DNA of 64,000 bases from Brevundimonas subvibrioides (GTDB taxonomy: Bacteria > Pseudomonadota > Alphaproteobacteria > Caulobacterales > Caulobacteraceae): positions 62,001-126,000 of the forward strand of contig NZ_NCEQ01000004.1 of the NCBI RefSeq assembly GCF_002280785.1, written 5' to 3'. The notes beneath the pieces were generated by a model, which worked only from the letters and a program-made list of their open reading frames with translations, did no database searches and was not told the DNA's origin. Below, piece after piece: positions 1 to 8,482 of this stretch. Both the position numbers and the translations under genes were made by a program. Every line of letters starts with the position of its first letter. Position 1 is the first letter of the stretch.

Positions 1-1
1 G

Positions 2-589
2 ATCATCGGCCCGCTGACCGGGATGGCCGCGCCCGAGTTGCTGAGGTTCACGCGCATGACCGGTGATCTGGTCAAGGCGATGCGCGGCTGCCCCCAGCCG
101 ATCATCGCGGCGCTGGACGGCGTCTGCGTCGGGGCCGGAGCGATCATGGCCATGGCCTCGGACCTGCGGATCGCCACGCCGAAGACGAAGACCGCCTTCC
201 TGTTCACCCGCGTGGGTCTGGCCGGCTGTGACATGGGCGCCTGCGCCATCCTGCCCCGCCAGATCGGCCAGGGGCGGGCGTCGGAACTGCTGTTCACCGG
301 CCGTGTGATGACCGCCGAAGAGGGCGAACGCTGGGGCTTCCACAACCGCATCGTCGAGGCCGAAGCCTTGATGCCGACAGCCCGGGAACTGGCGCTGGCT
401 CTGGCCAGAGGACCGACCTTCGCCCACGGCATGACCAAGAACCAGCTCAACATCGAATGGGACATGAGCCTGGACGCCGCCATCGAGTCCGAGGCCCAGG
501 CCCAGGCCATCTGCATGCAGACCAACGACTTCCGCCGCGCCTACGAGGCCTTCGCCGCCAAGCGCGAGCCGGTGTTCGAGGGGAACTGA
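2..589 (+). CDS. Enoyl-CoA hydratase/isomerase family protein, 5' end cut by the window
   Basis: The frame is open from base 2, so the N-terminal part lies outside the window and only about 195 residues are visible. The crotonase core is clear: a [19 protein letters not shown] segment, the usual oxyanion-hole glycine stretch, followed by the DLRIA and GLAGCDMGA blocks. Crotonases hydrate enoyl-CoA or process related CoA thioesters in beta-oxidation-like pathways. The stop is 2 bp before the acyl-CoA dehydrogenase start, and an aminobenzoate-type CoA ligase, a 4HBT thioesterase and a RidA protein follow. This suits ring-cleavage and beta-oxidation steps after 2-aminobenzoyl-CoA. The exact substrate is inferred from context. 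Confidence 0.9.
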   Translation: MIGPLTGMAAPELLRFTRMTGDLVKAMRGCPQPIIAALDGVCVGAGAIMAMASDLRIATPKTKTAFLFTRVGLAGCDMGACAILPRQIGQGRASELLFTGRVMTAEEGERWGFHNRIVEAEALMPTARELALALARGPTFAHGMTKNQLNIEWDMSLDAAIESEAQAQAICMQTNDFRRAYEAFAAKREPVFEGN

Positions 590-591
590 AC

Positions 592-1761
592 ATGGCGGAC
601 CGCACCTTTCTCGACTGGCCGTTCTTCGATGACCGTCACCGCGCCTTCGCCGCCGACATAGAGGCCTGGGCCGAGGCCAACGGCGATGTCCTGAATCTGC
701 ACGGCGATCATGATCTGGACGGCGATTGCCGCAGGATACTGAAGGCGCTGGCCGACGGCGGCTGGCTGAACAACGCCGTGCCCGACGCGGATGGCAGGCT
801 GGACGTGCGCACCCTGTGCCTGACGCGCGAGACCCTCGGCCGACGCTCGGGTCTGGCCGATTTCGTCTTCGCCATGCAGGGTTTGGGCTCCGGCCCGATC
901 AGCCTGTTCGGAACCGACGATCAGAAGGCCCGCTGGCTGCCCGGCGTGGCGGCGGGCGAGACCATCGCCGCCTTCGCCCTGTCGGAACCCGAGGCCGGCT
1001 CGGACGTGGCGGCCCTGTCCGCCAGCGCACGTCGTGAGGGCGACGGCTGGGTGCTGGACGGGGTGAAGACCTTCATCTCCAACGGCGGTCTGGCCGACCG
1101 CTATGTGGTGTTCGCCCGCACCGGCGAAGGGGAGGGCGCGCGCGGCCTCAGCGCCTTCGTCGTCGACGCCGATACGCCGGGGTTCGAGGTCGTCGAACGC
1201 ATCCCCCTGATGGCGGCCCACCCCCTAGCGACGATTCGATTCACCGCCTGCCGCATCGACGGCGACCGCATATTGGGCGCGGCGGGCGAGGGGTTCCGCA
1301 TCGCCATGGCGACATTGGACGTATTCCGCTCGACCGTCGCGGCCGCCGCCCTCGGCTTCTCGCGCCGCGCCTTCGACGAGGCGGCTTCACGCACGGTCGC
1401 CCGCCATCTGTTCGGCGCGCCGATGAGCGACCTGCAGCTGGTCCAGGCCGCTCTGGCTGATATGGCGCTGAAGATCGACGCCTCGGCCCTGCTGATCTAC
1501 CGCGCCGCCTGGCTCAAGGATCAGGGGGCGCCGCGCGTCACCCGCGAGGCGGCCATGGCCAAACTCTACGCCACCGACGAGGCCCAGCAGGTCATCGACG
1601 CGGCGGTGCAACTGTTCGGCGGTCTGGGCGTCGTCTCGGGCCATCCGGTCGAGCGGCTGTATCGCGAGATCCGCGCCCTGCGCATCTATGAGGGCGCGTC
1701 GGAGGTGCAGAAGATCGTCATCGCCCGGCAGGTTCTCGCCGGGATGGGTGGAGGCGGCTGA
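592..1761 (+). CDS. Acyl-CoA dehydrogenase family protein
   Basis: The 389-residue protein has normal length for the FAD-dependent acyl-CoA dehydrogenase family. It shows the [11 protein letters not shown] flavin/substrate motif and, near the C-terminus, [19 protein letters not shown], where the glutamate after Tyr is the position of the catalytic base in medium-chain enzymes. The ATG at 592 is chosen because it follows the upstream stop by 2 bp and gives a family-like N-terminus; an in-frame start further upstream would overlap the hydratase gene. The stop shares its last base with the next start, so translation is probably coupled. In 2-aminobenzoyl-CoA catabolism such a dehydrogenase acts after ring reduction; that role is an inference. 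Confidence 0.92.
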   Translation: MADRTFLDWPFFDDRHRAFAADIEAWAEANGDVLNLHGDHDLDGDCRRILKALADGGWLNNAVPDADGRLDVRTLCLTRETLGRRSGLADFVFAMQGLGSGPISLFGTDDQKARWLPGVAAGETIAAFALSEPEAGSDVAALSASARREGDGWVLDGVKTFISNGGLADRYVVFARTGEGEGARGLSAFVVDADTPGFEVVERIPLMAAHPLATIRFTACRIDGDRILGAAGEGFRIAMATLDVFRSTVAAAALGFSRRAFDEAASRTVARHLFGAPMSDLQLVQAALADMALKIDASALLIYRAAWLKDQGAPRVTREAAMAKLYATDEAQQVIDAAVQLFGGLGVVSGHPVERLYREIRALRIYEGASEVQKIVIARQVLAGMGGGG

Positions 1762-3365
1762 TGGGGGGCAGCGCACACATCGACCGGTTCGTCATCGACC
1801 ACCTGCCCCCCGCGGACCAGCAGCCTGATTTCGTCTTCGACTTGCCGGAACTCGTCTATCCCGAGCGACTCAACGCCGGCGTCGAACTGTTGCGCCGAGC
1901 CATCGCCGCCGCAGGGCCCGACGCCCGCGCCCTGATCGATTTCGACCACGAGTTTTCGTGGAGCCGGGTCGACGCCATCTCGGACCGGATGGCGCGGGTG
2001 CTGATCGAGGAGATGGGTCTGGCACCCGGCAACCGCGTCCTGCTGCACGGCCCCAACAGTTCCTGGACCGTGATGGCGTGGTTCGCGATCCTGAAAGCCG
2101 GCGGCGTGGTGGTCGCCACCATGCCGATGCTCCGGGCGACCGAACTGGCCACCGTCATCGACAAGGCCCAGGTCAGCCATGCCCTGGTCTATCAGATGTT
2201 CAACGACGTGGTCGCCGAGGCGTGCGCCCTCGCCCCGTCGCTGACGCGCGTCATGGACTCCGCCGCGCTACAGGACGCCGCGCAGGCCTTGCCGCCCGGC
2301 GTCAGTTTCACCGCCGTCGATACGGCCGCCGACGATCCCGCCCTGATCGCCTTCACCTCGGGCACGACCGGCAAGCCCAAGGGCTGCGTCCATTTCCACC
2401 GCGACATTCTCGCCATGGCCGACACCTTCGGCCGCCACATCGTCGGCCTGACGAGGGACGATATCGTGGTCGGCACGCCGCCGATCGCCTTCACCTTCGG
2501 CCTCGGCGGGCTGGTGGTCTTCCCCGCCGCCGTCGGCGCCGCAACCGCCTTCCCCGACCGGCCCGGTTTCGACGCCCTGGCCGAGACGGCCGCGCGCTGC
2601 AAGGCCACCGCTCTGCTCACCGCCCCGACCGGCTATCGCGCCCTGCTGAAGCTGGTCGGCGACCACGACCTGTCGAGCCTGAGCACCTGCGTCTCGGCGG
2701 GTGAGGCCCTTCCCGCCGCCACCTCCGACGCCTGGCAGGAGGCGACCGGCGTCCGCATCATCGACGGCATCGGCTCGACCGAGATGATCCACGTCTTCAT
2801 CTCGGCGCGCGGCGACGACATTCGCCCCGGCGCGACCGGCAAGGCCGTGCCGGGCTATGAGGCTCGCATCATCGACCACGCGGGCCAGCCTCTTCCACCC
2901 GGCGAGACCGGACGGCTGGCGGTGCGCGGCCCGACCGGCTGCCGCTATCTCGATGACGACCGCCAGGCGGCCTATGTCCAGAACGGCTGGAACCTGACCG
3001 GGGATGTCTACCGGCTGGATGAGGACGGCTATTTCTGGTTCGTCGCCCGGGCCGACGACATGATTATCTCGTCCGGCTACAATATCGGCGCACCCGAGGT
3101 GGAGAACGCCCTGCTGCGTCACGCCGCTGTGGCCGAGGCCGCCGTGATCGGCGCTCCCGACGAGGAACGCGGCCAGATCTGCAAGGCCTTCGTCGTCCTG
3201 AATTCCGGCATCGATCCGTCGCCGGAACTGCGCGCCGAACTCCAGACCTTCGTGAAGGGCGTCATCGCCCCCTACAAATATCCCCGCGCGCTCGAATTCG
3301 TGGAGAGCCTGCCCAAGACCCCGACCGGCAAGCTGCAACGCTTCCGGCTGAAGGAGACCGTATGA
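1761..3365 (+). CDS. AMP-forming aryl-CoA ligase, 2-aminobenzoate/benzoate-CoA ligase type
   Basis: This 534-residue ANL-superfamily enzyme would activate a carboxylate with ATP to an acyl-adenylate and then a CoA thioester. The P-loop TSGTTGKPKGCVHFHRD lies near residue 200, followed by the aromatic-ligase block IDGIGSTEMIHVF, the hinge-region TGDVYRLDEDGYFWFVARAD, and the C-terminal lysine motif PKTPTGKLQR. The IGSTEM(I/L)HIF-type block is typical of benzoate- and 2-aminobenzoate-CoA ligases. With a neighbouring thioesterase and RidA protein, 2-aminobenzoate (anthranilate, from kynurenine) is the most likely substrate. Benzoate or hydroxybenzoate cannot be excluded. It overlaps the next gene by ATGA. 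Confidence 0.88.
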   Translation: MGGSAHIDRFVIDHLPPADQQPDFVFDLPELVYPERLNAGVELLRRAIAAAGPDARALIDFDHEFSWSRVDAISDRMARVLIEEMGLAPGNRVLLHGPNSSWTVMAWFAILKAGGVVVATMPMLRATELATVIDKAQVSHALVYQMFNDVVAEACALAPSLTRVMDSAALQDAAQALPPGVSFTAVDTAADDPALIAFTSGTTGKPKGCVHFHRDILAMADTFGRHIVGLTRDDIVVGTPPIAFTFGLGGLVVFPAAVGAATAFPDRPGFDALAETAARCKATALLTAPTGYRALLKLVGDHDLSSLSTCVSAGEALPAATSDAWQEATGVRIIDGIGSTEMIHVFISARGDDIRPGATGKAVPGYEARIIDHAGQPLPPGETGRLAVRGPTGCRYLDDDRQAAYVQNGWNLTGDVYRLDEDGYFWFVARADDMIISSGYNIGAPEVENALLRHAAVAEAAVIGAPDEERGQICKAFVVLNSGIDPSPELRAELQTFVKGVIAPYKYPRALEFVESLPKTPTGKLQRFRLKETV

Positions 3366-3796
3366 CCGCCGCCCTGTCCGGTCAGGTTTTCACGGTCGAA
3401 CGTCGCGTGCGTTTCGCCGACTGCGACACGGCGGGCATCGTCTTCTTCCCGCGCTATTTCGAGATGCTGAACGGCGTGGTCGAGGACTGGTTCGCGCAGG
3501 CGCTCGGCGTTTCGTTCCGCGAACTGCACATGAACCGCGGCGTCAGCGTCCCGACGGCGGCCATCGAGGCCCGCTTCATCGCCCCGTCACGGCTGGAGGA
3601 CGAACTGACCGCCACACTGACCGTGACCCGGCTGGGCGGCGCGTCCTGCAGCCTGCGTCACCGGATTCACGCCGGCGATCAGCTTCGCTTCGAGGCGACC
3701 CAGACCCTCGTCTTCGTCGGCTCCTCGCTGAAACCCGAACCCTGGCCGGATGAGTTGCGCGCCGGCATCGCACCCTTCCTGGAGACCGCCGCATGA
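3362..3796 (+). CDS. 4-hydroxybenzoyl-CoA thioesterase-like hotdog protein
   Basis: A 144-residue single hotdog-fold protein. Its N-terminal block RFADCDTAGIVFFPRYFEM is the signature of the 4HBT thioesterase family, with the first Asp as catalytic candidate. It would hydrolyse an aromatic or ring-opened CoA thioester, releasing CoA in the cytoplasm. The gene starts inside the ligase stop (ATGA) and ends inside the RidA start (ATGA), so it is one transcription and translation unit with them. It may serve as a proofreading or CoA-recycling activity for the upstream pathway. Substrate is not deducible from sequence. Confidence 0.9.
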   Translation: MTAALSGQVFTVERRVRFADCDTAGIVFFPRYFEMLNGVVEDWFAQALGVSFRELHMNRGVSVPTAAIEARFIAPSRLEDELTATLTVTRLGGASCSLRHRIHAGDQLRFEATQTLVFVGSSLKPEPWPDELRAGIAPFLETAA

Positions 3797-4188
3797 ACCG
3801 GGTCCTGCTCCCCGAAGGCTGGCCCCGGCCTAGGGGCTACTCCAACGGCGTCGCTGCTCAGGGCCTGATGGTGTTCGTCGCCGGCCAGATCGGCTGGACG
3901 CCCGAGGGCGTGTTTCCGGACGGCGGGTTCGTCGCCCAGGTGCGTCAGACCCTGGTCAACACCCTGGCGGTCCTGGCCGAGGCCGGGGCGGGGCCGGAGC
4001 ACGTCGTCCGAATGACCTGGTATGTCGTCGACAAGGGTGAATACCTGTCGGCGCTGCGCGAGATCGGCGCGATCTGGCGCGAGTTGATGGGCCCCCACTA
4101 TCCCGCCATGGCCGTGGTCGAGGTCAAGGGCCTGATCGAGGACGCGGCGCGGGTGGAGATCGAGAGCACAGCGGTCATCGCTGACTGA
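3793..4188 (+). CDS. RidA (YjgF/UK114) family protein
   Basis: The 131-residue length and the blocks YSNGVAAQGLMVFVAGQIGWTPEG and YPAMAVVEVKGL mark the RidA family, which hydrolyses reactive enamine/imine intermediates. The usual substrate-binding arginine (VxR before the conserved E of other RidA proteins) is not obvious here: the corresponding end reads AAVVEV-type sequence followed by DAARVEIE. In a 2-aminobenzoyl-CoA pathway the carried amino group must leave as ammonia, so an imine-deaminating RidA makes sense as the last gene. That role is inferred from context. Convergent with the DUF2177 gene, which ends 96 bp downstream; no terminator hairpin was recognised in between. Confidence 0.88.
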   Translation: MNRVLLPEGWPRPRGYSNGVAAQGLMVFVAGQIGWTPEGVFPDGGFVAQVRQTLVNTLAVLAEAGAGPEHVVRMTWYVVDKGEYLSALREIGAIWRELMGPHYPAMAVVEVKGLIEDAARVEIESTAVIAD

Positions 4189-4284
4189 TCCGGAGTGCGG
4201 GCGGTGATGTCAGCCCAACGCCAGCTTTTCCCACCGGAACAGTCAGATCGCGATGATGCTCGCCACGCAGGTTTTCGTCCGAAC

Positions 4285-4686
4285 TCAGCGCACCAGCCAG
4301 CGCGATCCGAAATAGCCGGCCACCGCCGCCGTGCTTGCGAGGAAGGTGCCCCACGTCATGTCGACGAGGGTGATGGTCATCGACCAGCGGGTGAGGGTCG
4401 CCTGATTGGTCAGGTCGTAGGTCGCATAGGCGATGAGCCCGATGACGGCGCCGTTGATCGCCGCGCGCTGCCATGAGCCTTGCTGGAGCGCCGGAACGGT
4501 CGCCAGGAAGGTCACGCCGGACAGGAACAGGAGATAGAAGGCGATGGCAGGCGGCAGGTCGAAGGATTTTCTCATCCAGTCGCCCAGCACCGGGCGATAG
4601 AGGCGGTCGCCCATCATCGTCAGCCATACGGCGTCGAGCGCCAGCATCACGACGGCGGAGGTGCCGAAAGCAGCGAGGTAACGCAT
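4285..4686 (-). CDS. DUF2177 family small membrane protein
   Basis: A 133-residue integral membrane protein with about four hydrophobic segments. The N-terminus (RYLAAFGTSAVVMLALDAVW) and the internal block IGLIAYATYDLTNQATL are characteristic of DUF2177, whose biochemical role is unknown. It is the last gene of the minus-strand lipid operon, 4 bp after the Cfa-like methyltransferase. In other alphaproteobacteria DUF2177 genes recur beside cfa-like methyltransferases, DUF1365 and flavin oxidoreductases. A role in handling or sensing modified membrane lipids is an inference from that context only. Confidence 0.85.
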   Translation of the reverse strand: MRYLAAFGTSAVVMLALDAVWLTMMGDRLYRPVLGDWMRKSFDLPPAIAFYLLFLSGVTFLATVPALQQGSWQRAAINGAVIGLIAYATYDLTNQATLTRWSMTITLVDMTWGTFLASTAAVAGYFGSRWLVR

Positions 4687-4690
4687 CGGT

Positions 4691-5713
4691 TCAGATTCCC
4701 TTCAGGCGGTAATGGCTGACGCCCCAGACCGTTCCATCGCTGTGGCCAAACAGGCCGGCCGTCGCCATGAAGAAGCGGCGCCAGCGTCGCATCCAGAGAG
4801 CGTGATCGACGCCGTAGACCGCCTTCATCAGACCCCTGATCTCATCGACGTTGCTGTCGAAATTATTCAGCCAGTCGTCTGCCGTGCGCTGATAGTGGGT
4901 CCCGCTCCAGCGCCAGTCCTGCTCGACCTCGAACAGGTCGGCGTACTGGCGGATCAGGTTGTGGCTGGGCATGACCCCGCCGGTGAAGAAATGCTGGGCG
5001 ATGAAGTCGGCGTCGTCCGAGACTTCGAACCGGTAGGGGGCGTCGATGTGGCTGAAGACGTGCAGGAACATCCGCCCGTCCGGTTTCAGCCAGGTCCGGG
5101 CCCTGGCCAGCAGGGCGCGCCAGTTGGCCATATGCTCAAACATCTCCACCGAGACGATCCGGTCGAAGGTCCTGTCGAGATCGAAGACGTTCATGTCCGC
5201 AGTGACGATGGTCAGGTTCGTCAGGCCGCGCGCGGCGGCCTCGGCGTCGATGAAGGCCTTCTGGCTGCGGGAGTTCGACACGGCCGTGATGGCTGAGGCG
5301 GGGTAGTGTTCGGCCATCCACAACGACAGCGAGCCCCAGCCGCAGCCGAGCTCCAGAATCGCCTGACCGTCCTTCAGGTCCGCATGCTCGCAAGTCATCC
5401 GCAGCGACGACGCCTCCGCATCGTCGAGCGTGGCGTCCGACGTCTCGTAGAAACAGCTGGAGTATTTCCGGTGCGCGCCGAGGCACAGCTGGAAGAACCG
5501 TGCGGGCAGTTCGTAGTGCTGCTGGTTGGCGGCGTCCGTGTGTTCGGCGACGGGCCGGTCGGCCATCTCGCGGGCGAACCCGGCCTCATCTTCGGGGGCG
5601 GATGCGTATCCCTTGCGCGCGGTCGCAACCAGAAGTGCGATGGCGGGGCGAGTGATGAAGTCGGGGAAGGGCGCGTCCTGAAGCTTGTTCACGCGTTTGG
5701 CGAGGAGGCTCAT
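4691..5713 (-). CDS. Cfa-like SAM-dependent methyltransferase (second copy in operon)
   Basis: A 340-residue protein of the cyclopropane-fatty-acyl-phospholipid synthase family. It has the SAM-binding block ILELGCGWGSLSLWMAEHYP near residue 130, the DRIVSVEMFEHM motif and an HVFSH segment. It is shorter than true Cfa (about 380-400) and lacks the complete N-terminal lipid-binding domain. Members of this subgroup sit in operons with DUF1365 and flavin oxidoreductases and are thought to methylate unsaturated acyl chains rather than close a cyclopropane ring; the exact reaction here is unknown. It follows the lipocalin gene by 18 bp and precedes DUF2177 by 4 bp. Confidence 0.85.
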   Translation of the reverse strand: MSLLAKRVNKLQDAPFPDFITRPAIALLVATARKGYASAPEDEAGFAREMADRPVAEHTDAANQQHYELPARFFQLCLGAHRKYSSCFYETSDATLDDAEASSLRMTCEHADLKDGQAILELGCGWGSLSLWMAEHYPASAITAVSNSRSQKAFIDAEAAARGLTNLTIVTADMNVFDLDRTFDRIVSVEMFEHMANWRALLARARTWLKPDGRMFLHVFSHIDAPYRFEVSDDADFIAQHFFTGGVMPSHNLIRQYADLFEVEQDWRWSGTHYQRTADDWLNNFDSNVDEIRGLMKAVYGVDHALWMRRWRRFFMATAGLFGHSDGTVWGVSHYRLKGI

Positions 5714-5731
5714 GGGTGTGGTCCTTCAGGT

Positions 5732-6247
5732 TCAGCGCTGGATCAGCTGGCGGTTCGGGAGGCCGAGCTCGGCCATGCGGTTGCGCAGACGGGTCTGTTC
5801 AGCCGCGCTCATGGTCGGACTGCGAGAGAGGAGGGCGGGGAACCGGCCGTCGGCGGTGGTGGCGATCATCCAGCTGTAGTCGGGGGCGATGTCGATGACC
5901 CAGTAGCGCTCGCGGATCAGGCCGGCGAAGAAGCTGGCTTCGAACTTGGCGTTGGTCGAGGTGTCGGTGACGCGGGCGCGCGAGTTGAGGGTGGTGACGC
6001 GACCGTCGCGAGCACCGCGGTGACAGGTCTGGCTGATCGAGAAGTCATTGGCCGCGCGGCGGCTCCAGACCTGGCTGGCGGCCCAGCAGTCGCGCTGATG
6101 GTCGTTCGGCGTGCGCAGGATCTCGTGCCAGCGCCCCATGAAGCGGTCGAGGTCGATCGTGCGCGTCGGTTCCGGCGCCTCTGCGGCGGCGGCCGTGGCG
6201 ATCATCAGAACAAGGGCGGCCGCGAGCGGCAGGGCCAATCTAGGCAT
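5732..6247 (-). CDS. Lipocalin family protein (Blc-like), exported
   Basis: A 171-residue protein with a hydrophobic signal peptide ending around ATAAAAE. It carries the lipocalin GxW signature, FMGRWHEILRTP, just after the mature N-terminus. The second conserved segment, RYWVIDIAPDYSWMIATT, corresponds to the Blc/ApoD motif. Bacterial lipocalins bind fatty acids or lysophospholipids in the envelope. No lipobox cysteine is seen at the signal cleavage site, so it may be a soluble periplasmic form rather than an outer-membrane lipoprotein. It overlaps the DUF1365 gene by 8 bp, consistent with one operon. Confidence 0.87.
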   Translation of the reverse strand: MPRLALPLAAALVLMIATAAAAEAPEPTRTIDLDRFMGRWHEILRTPNDHQRDCWAASQVWSRRAANDFSISQTCHRGARDGRVTTLNSRARVTDTSTNAKFEASFFAGLIRERYWVIDIAPDYSWMIATTADGRFPALLSRSPTMSAAEQTRLRNRMAELGLPNRQLIQR

Positions 6248-7052
6248 GTCGCGCTCCGGTGGAGGTTTCGGACAGTCCCCCGACCGTGACGGGGTGGGTG
6301 GGCGTGACCCCGCCGCGCAGACGCAGGCCCTTGAGAAGAAGGCGAATCGCCTCCCAGTGGATCCCGGCGATGACCTTGAGCGTGAGCAGGGGATGGCCCA
6401 GCCAGGCGCGGCGCAGGTTGGCGTCGGTGATCTCGGAGCGGAGGCCCGAGAACCCGGTCAGCAACAAGGGGCCGTTTGCGTCGTCCACGGTGATGGAGAC
6501 GCGGGTGATCTCCGCCGCCTCGCTCTCCGGCGGATCAACCTCGAACCGGTAGGTCAGGTCCATGTCCATGAATGGCGAGACGTGGAAGGCCTTCTCGACC
6601 GATTGCCGCAAAGGCCCCGAGGCGGCGCCGACCGGCATCAGATAGGCGTGGCGGCCGCCAAAGGTGTTGGACACCTCGTAGAGGATGGCGCTCAGCCGGC
6701 CGTCTTCGGCATGGCAGAAATAGACGCTGAGCGGGTTGAAGGCGTAGCCGAGGATCCGGGGCAGGGTCAGCAGTTGCACCCGCCCGCCAGTTGCGAGGCC
6801 CGCAGCGCGCATCCGCTGTTCGATCTGGACTTTCAGAGGCATGGCGGAGCCGTCGCCGTGATCGCTCTGTCGCAGGCTCATCAGGCCGAACCGCCCAGAC
6901 CCGAGCCATCGCAGACGGCCGACCAGAGCGTCCCATTCATCGAGGTCGATCAGCAGCATGAACAGCCGATAGCGCAGCGCATGGACGCGGGGCCGCAGGC
7001 GGCGGTGAAACACCGGGCCTGAGTAGATTCCCGATCTCAGGCCCGTGATCAT
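6240..7052 (-). CDS. DUF1365 family protein
   Basis: The 270-residue protein begins with the DUF1365 hallmark GPVFHRRLRPRVHALRYRLF. It also has the internal blocks LPRILGYAFNPLSVYFCH and KAFHVSPFMDMDLTYRF typical of the family. The biochemical function is unproven; DUF1365 genes co-occur with FAD-dependent amine-oxidase-like proteins and Cfa-like methyltransferases. It overlaps the FAD oxidoreductase stop by 4 bp (ATGA) and the lipocalin start by 8 bp. Confidence 0.88.
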   Translation of the reverse strand: MITGLRSGIYSGPVFHRRLRPRVHALRYRLFMLLIDLDEWDALVGRLRWLGSGRFGLMSLRQSDHGDGSAMPLKVQIEQRMRAAGLATGGRVQLLTLPRILGYAFNPLSVYFCHAEDGRLSAILYEVSNTFGGRHAYLMPVGAASGPLRQSVEKAFHVSPFMDMDLTYRFEVDPPESEAAEITRVSITVDDANGPLLLTGFSGLRSEITDANLRRAWLGHPLLTLKVIAGIHWEAIRLLLKGLRLRGGVTPTHPVTVGGLSETSTGARHA

Positions 7053-8410
7053 CGGTCCGCCAGGGGCTCGAGGGCGGGGATGGGCATGGGGATTCGGTCG
7101 CTCTCGTTGGGCACGCTCCAGGGCCTGCGAACGCCGCCAATATCTTCGGCCACAGCCAGACCGGCCTGGAGACCGTCCTCATGGAAGCCCGAGCCGAACC
7201 AGGCGCCGCAGAACCAGGTGTTGTTCCGTCCCTGCAGCGAACCGAGGCCGCGCTGGGCCAGCATCGCATCCGCGTTGAAGATGGGGTGATCGAAGTCGCG
7301 GTCGGCGAGCACCAGGGCCGGATCTGGCTCACGCTCGGGGTTCAGGGTCACAAAGAGTTCCGGTCCGGAAAGCCCCTGCAACAGGTTCATCCAGTAGGTG
7401 ACGCTGGCGGCGCCGCCCGCATCGGCCCGGCCGGCGCCGACGTAGTTCCAGGCGGCCCAGGCGCTGCGGCGGCGCGGCATGAAGCTGCGGTCGCGGTGCA
7501 GGACGACGCGGTTGCGACCATAGGCCATGGGCTGGAGCAGGCGCTGCTCGTCGCCGCTCGGCTGAGCCAGCAGGGCAAGGGCCTGATCGGAGTGGACAGC
7601 CAGAACCACCGCGTCGAACCGTTCCGCGCCACGGCGGGTCTGCAGGGTCGCGCCACCGGGGCCGCGCTCGATGCGGCAGACCGGCTCGTTCAGGCGAACT
7701 TCTCCCCGGAAGTCGGCGGCGAGCGCCTCGACATATCGACGGCTGCCGCCCGCGACCGTGCGCCAGGTCGGCTCCATGTCGACTTCGAGCAGGCGATGGT
7801 TGCGATAGAAGCGGATGAAGGCGGCGGCCGGATAGTCCGCCATCTGGCGCGGCGTCGACGACCAGATCGCGGCGGCCTGGGGCAGCAGATGCAGGTCGCG
7901 GAAGCTGTCGCCGTATTTGCGGTCGTCCAGGTAGCGGCCCAGCGAGCACAGCGACCGATCCAGTTCAGCCAGGTCGCCGGCGGCGGTCCGGTGGAACCGC
8001 TTCAGATCCATCAGCATGCCCCAGAACCGGGGGTTGGCGAGGTTGCGCTTCTGGGCGAACAGGCCGCGCGCGCCATGGCTGGAGTATTCGAAACCGCCCG
8101 CGTTCATCGAGACGGCGAACGACATATGCGCCGCCTTGCTCGCCACGCCGAGATGGTCGAGCAGGGCCGTAAAGTTCGGATAGTTCGGCTCATTGTAGAC
8201 GATAAAGCCGGTGTCCACCGCGATGGGTCCATCCGGCGACGGCGCATCGACGGTGCAGGAATGGCCGCCCAGCCGGTTTTCCGTCTCGAACAGCACCACC
8301 TCGTGGCGCCGCGACAGCAGCCAGCCCGCTGACAGGCCGGCAACGCCCGCACCCACCACCGCGATGCGCCGCTTCGGGCCGGTCGTTGCGTCGAGGGTGC
8401 GGTCGAACAT
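7049..8410 (-). CDS. FAD-dependent oxidoreductase, amine-oxidase-like
   Basis: A 453-residue flavoprotein with the dinucleotide-binding N-terminus RIAVVGAGVAGLSAGWLLS followed by the FETENRLGGHSCT stretch of the NAD(P)/FAD-binding protein group (COG2907 type). The GFIVYNEPNYPNFTALLDHLG block and the C-terminal TWFCGAWFGSGFHEDG block bracket the flavin site. In Rhodobacter, genes of this kind beside Cfa-like methyltransferases belong to the singlet-oxygen response and to furan fatty acid synthesis, where a flavoenzyme introduces a second double bond. A comparable desaturase role here is plausible but inferred. No strong Shine-Dalgarno is visible; the ATG at 8410 gives the expected N-terminus. 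Confidence 0.87.
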   Translation of the reverse strand: MFDRTLDATTGPKRRIAVVGAGVAGLSAGWLLSRRHEVVLFETENRLGGHSCTVDAPSPDGPIAVDTGFIVYNEPNYPNFTALLDHLGVASKAAHMSFAVSMNAGGFEYSSHGARGLFAQKRNLANPRFWGMLMDLKRFHRTAAGDLAELDRSLCSLGRYLDDRKYGDSFRDLHLLPQAAAIWSSTPRQMADYPAAAFIRFYRNHRLLEVDMEPTWRTVAGGSRRYVEALAADFRGEVRLNEPVCRIERGPGGATLQTRRGAERFDAVVLAVHSDQALALLAQPSGDEQRLLQPMAYGRNRVVLHRDRSFMPRRRSAWAAWNYVGAGRADAGGAASVTYWMNLLQGLSGPELFVTLNPEREPDPALVLADRDFDHPIFNADAMLAQRGLGSLQGRNNTWFCGAWFGSGFHEDGLQAGLAVAEDIGGVRRPWSVPNESDRIPMPIPALEPLADR

Positions 8411-8482
8411 TGAGCTGCCTGTGGTCGAACTTCGGGCCTGTGCAACTACGCACGGACGCCCGCGCCGGATGCCGATCGGGGA

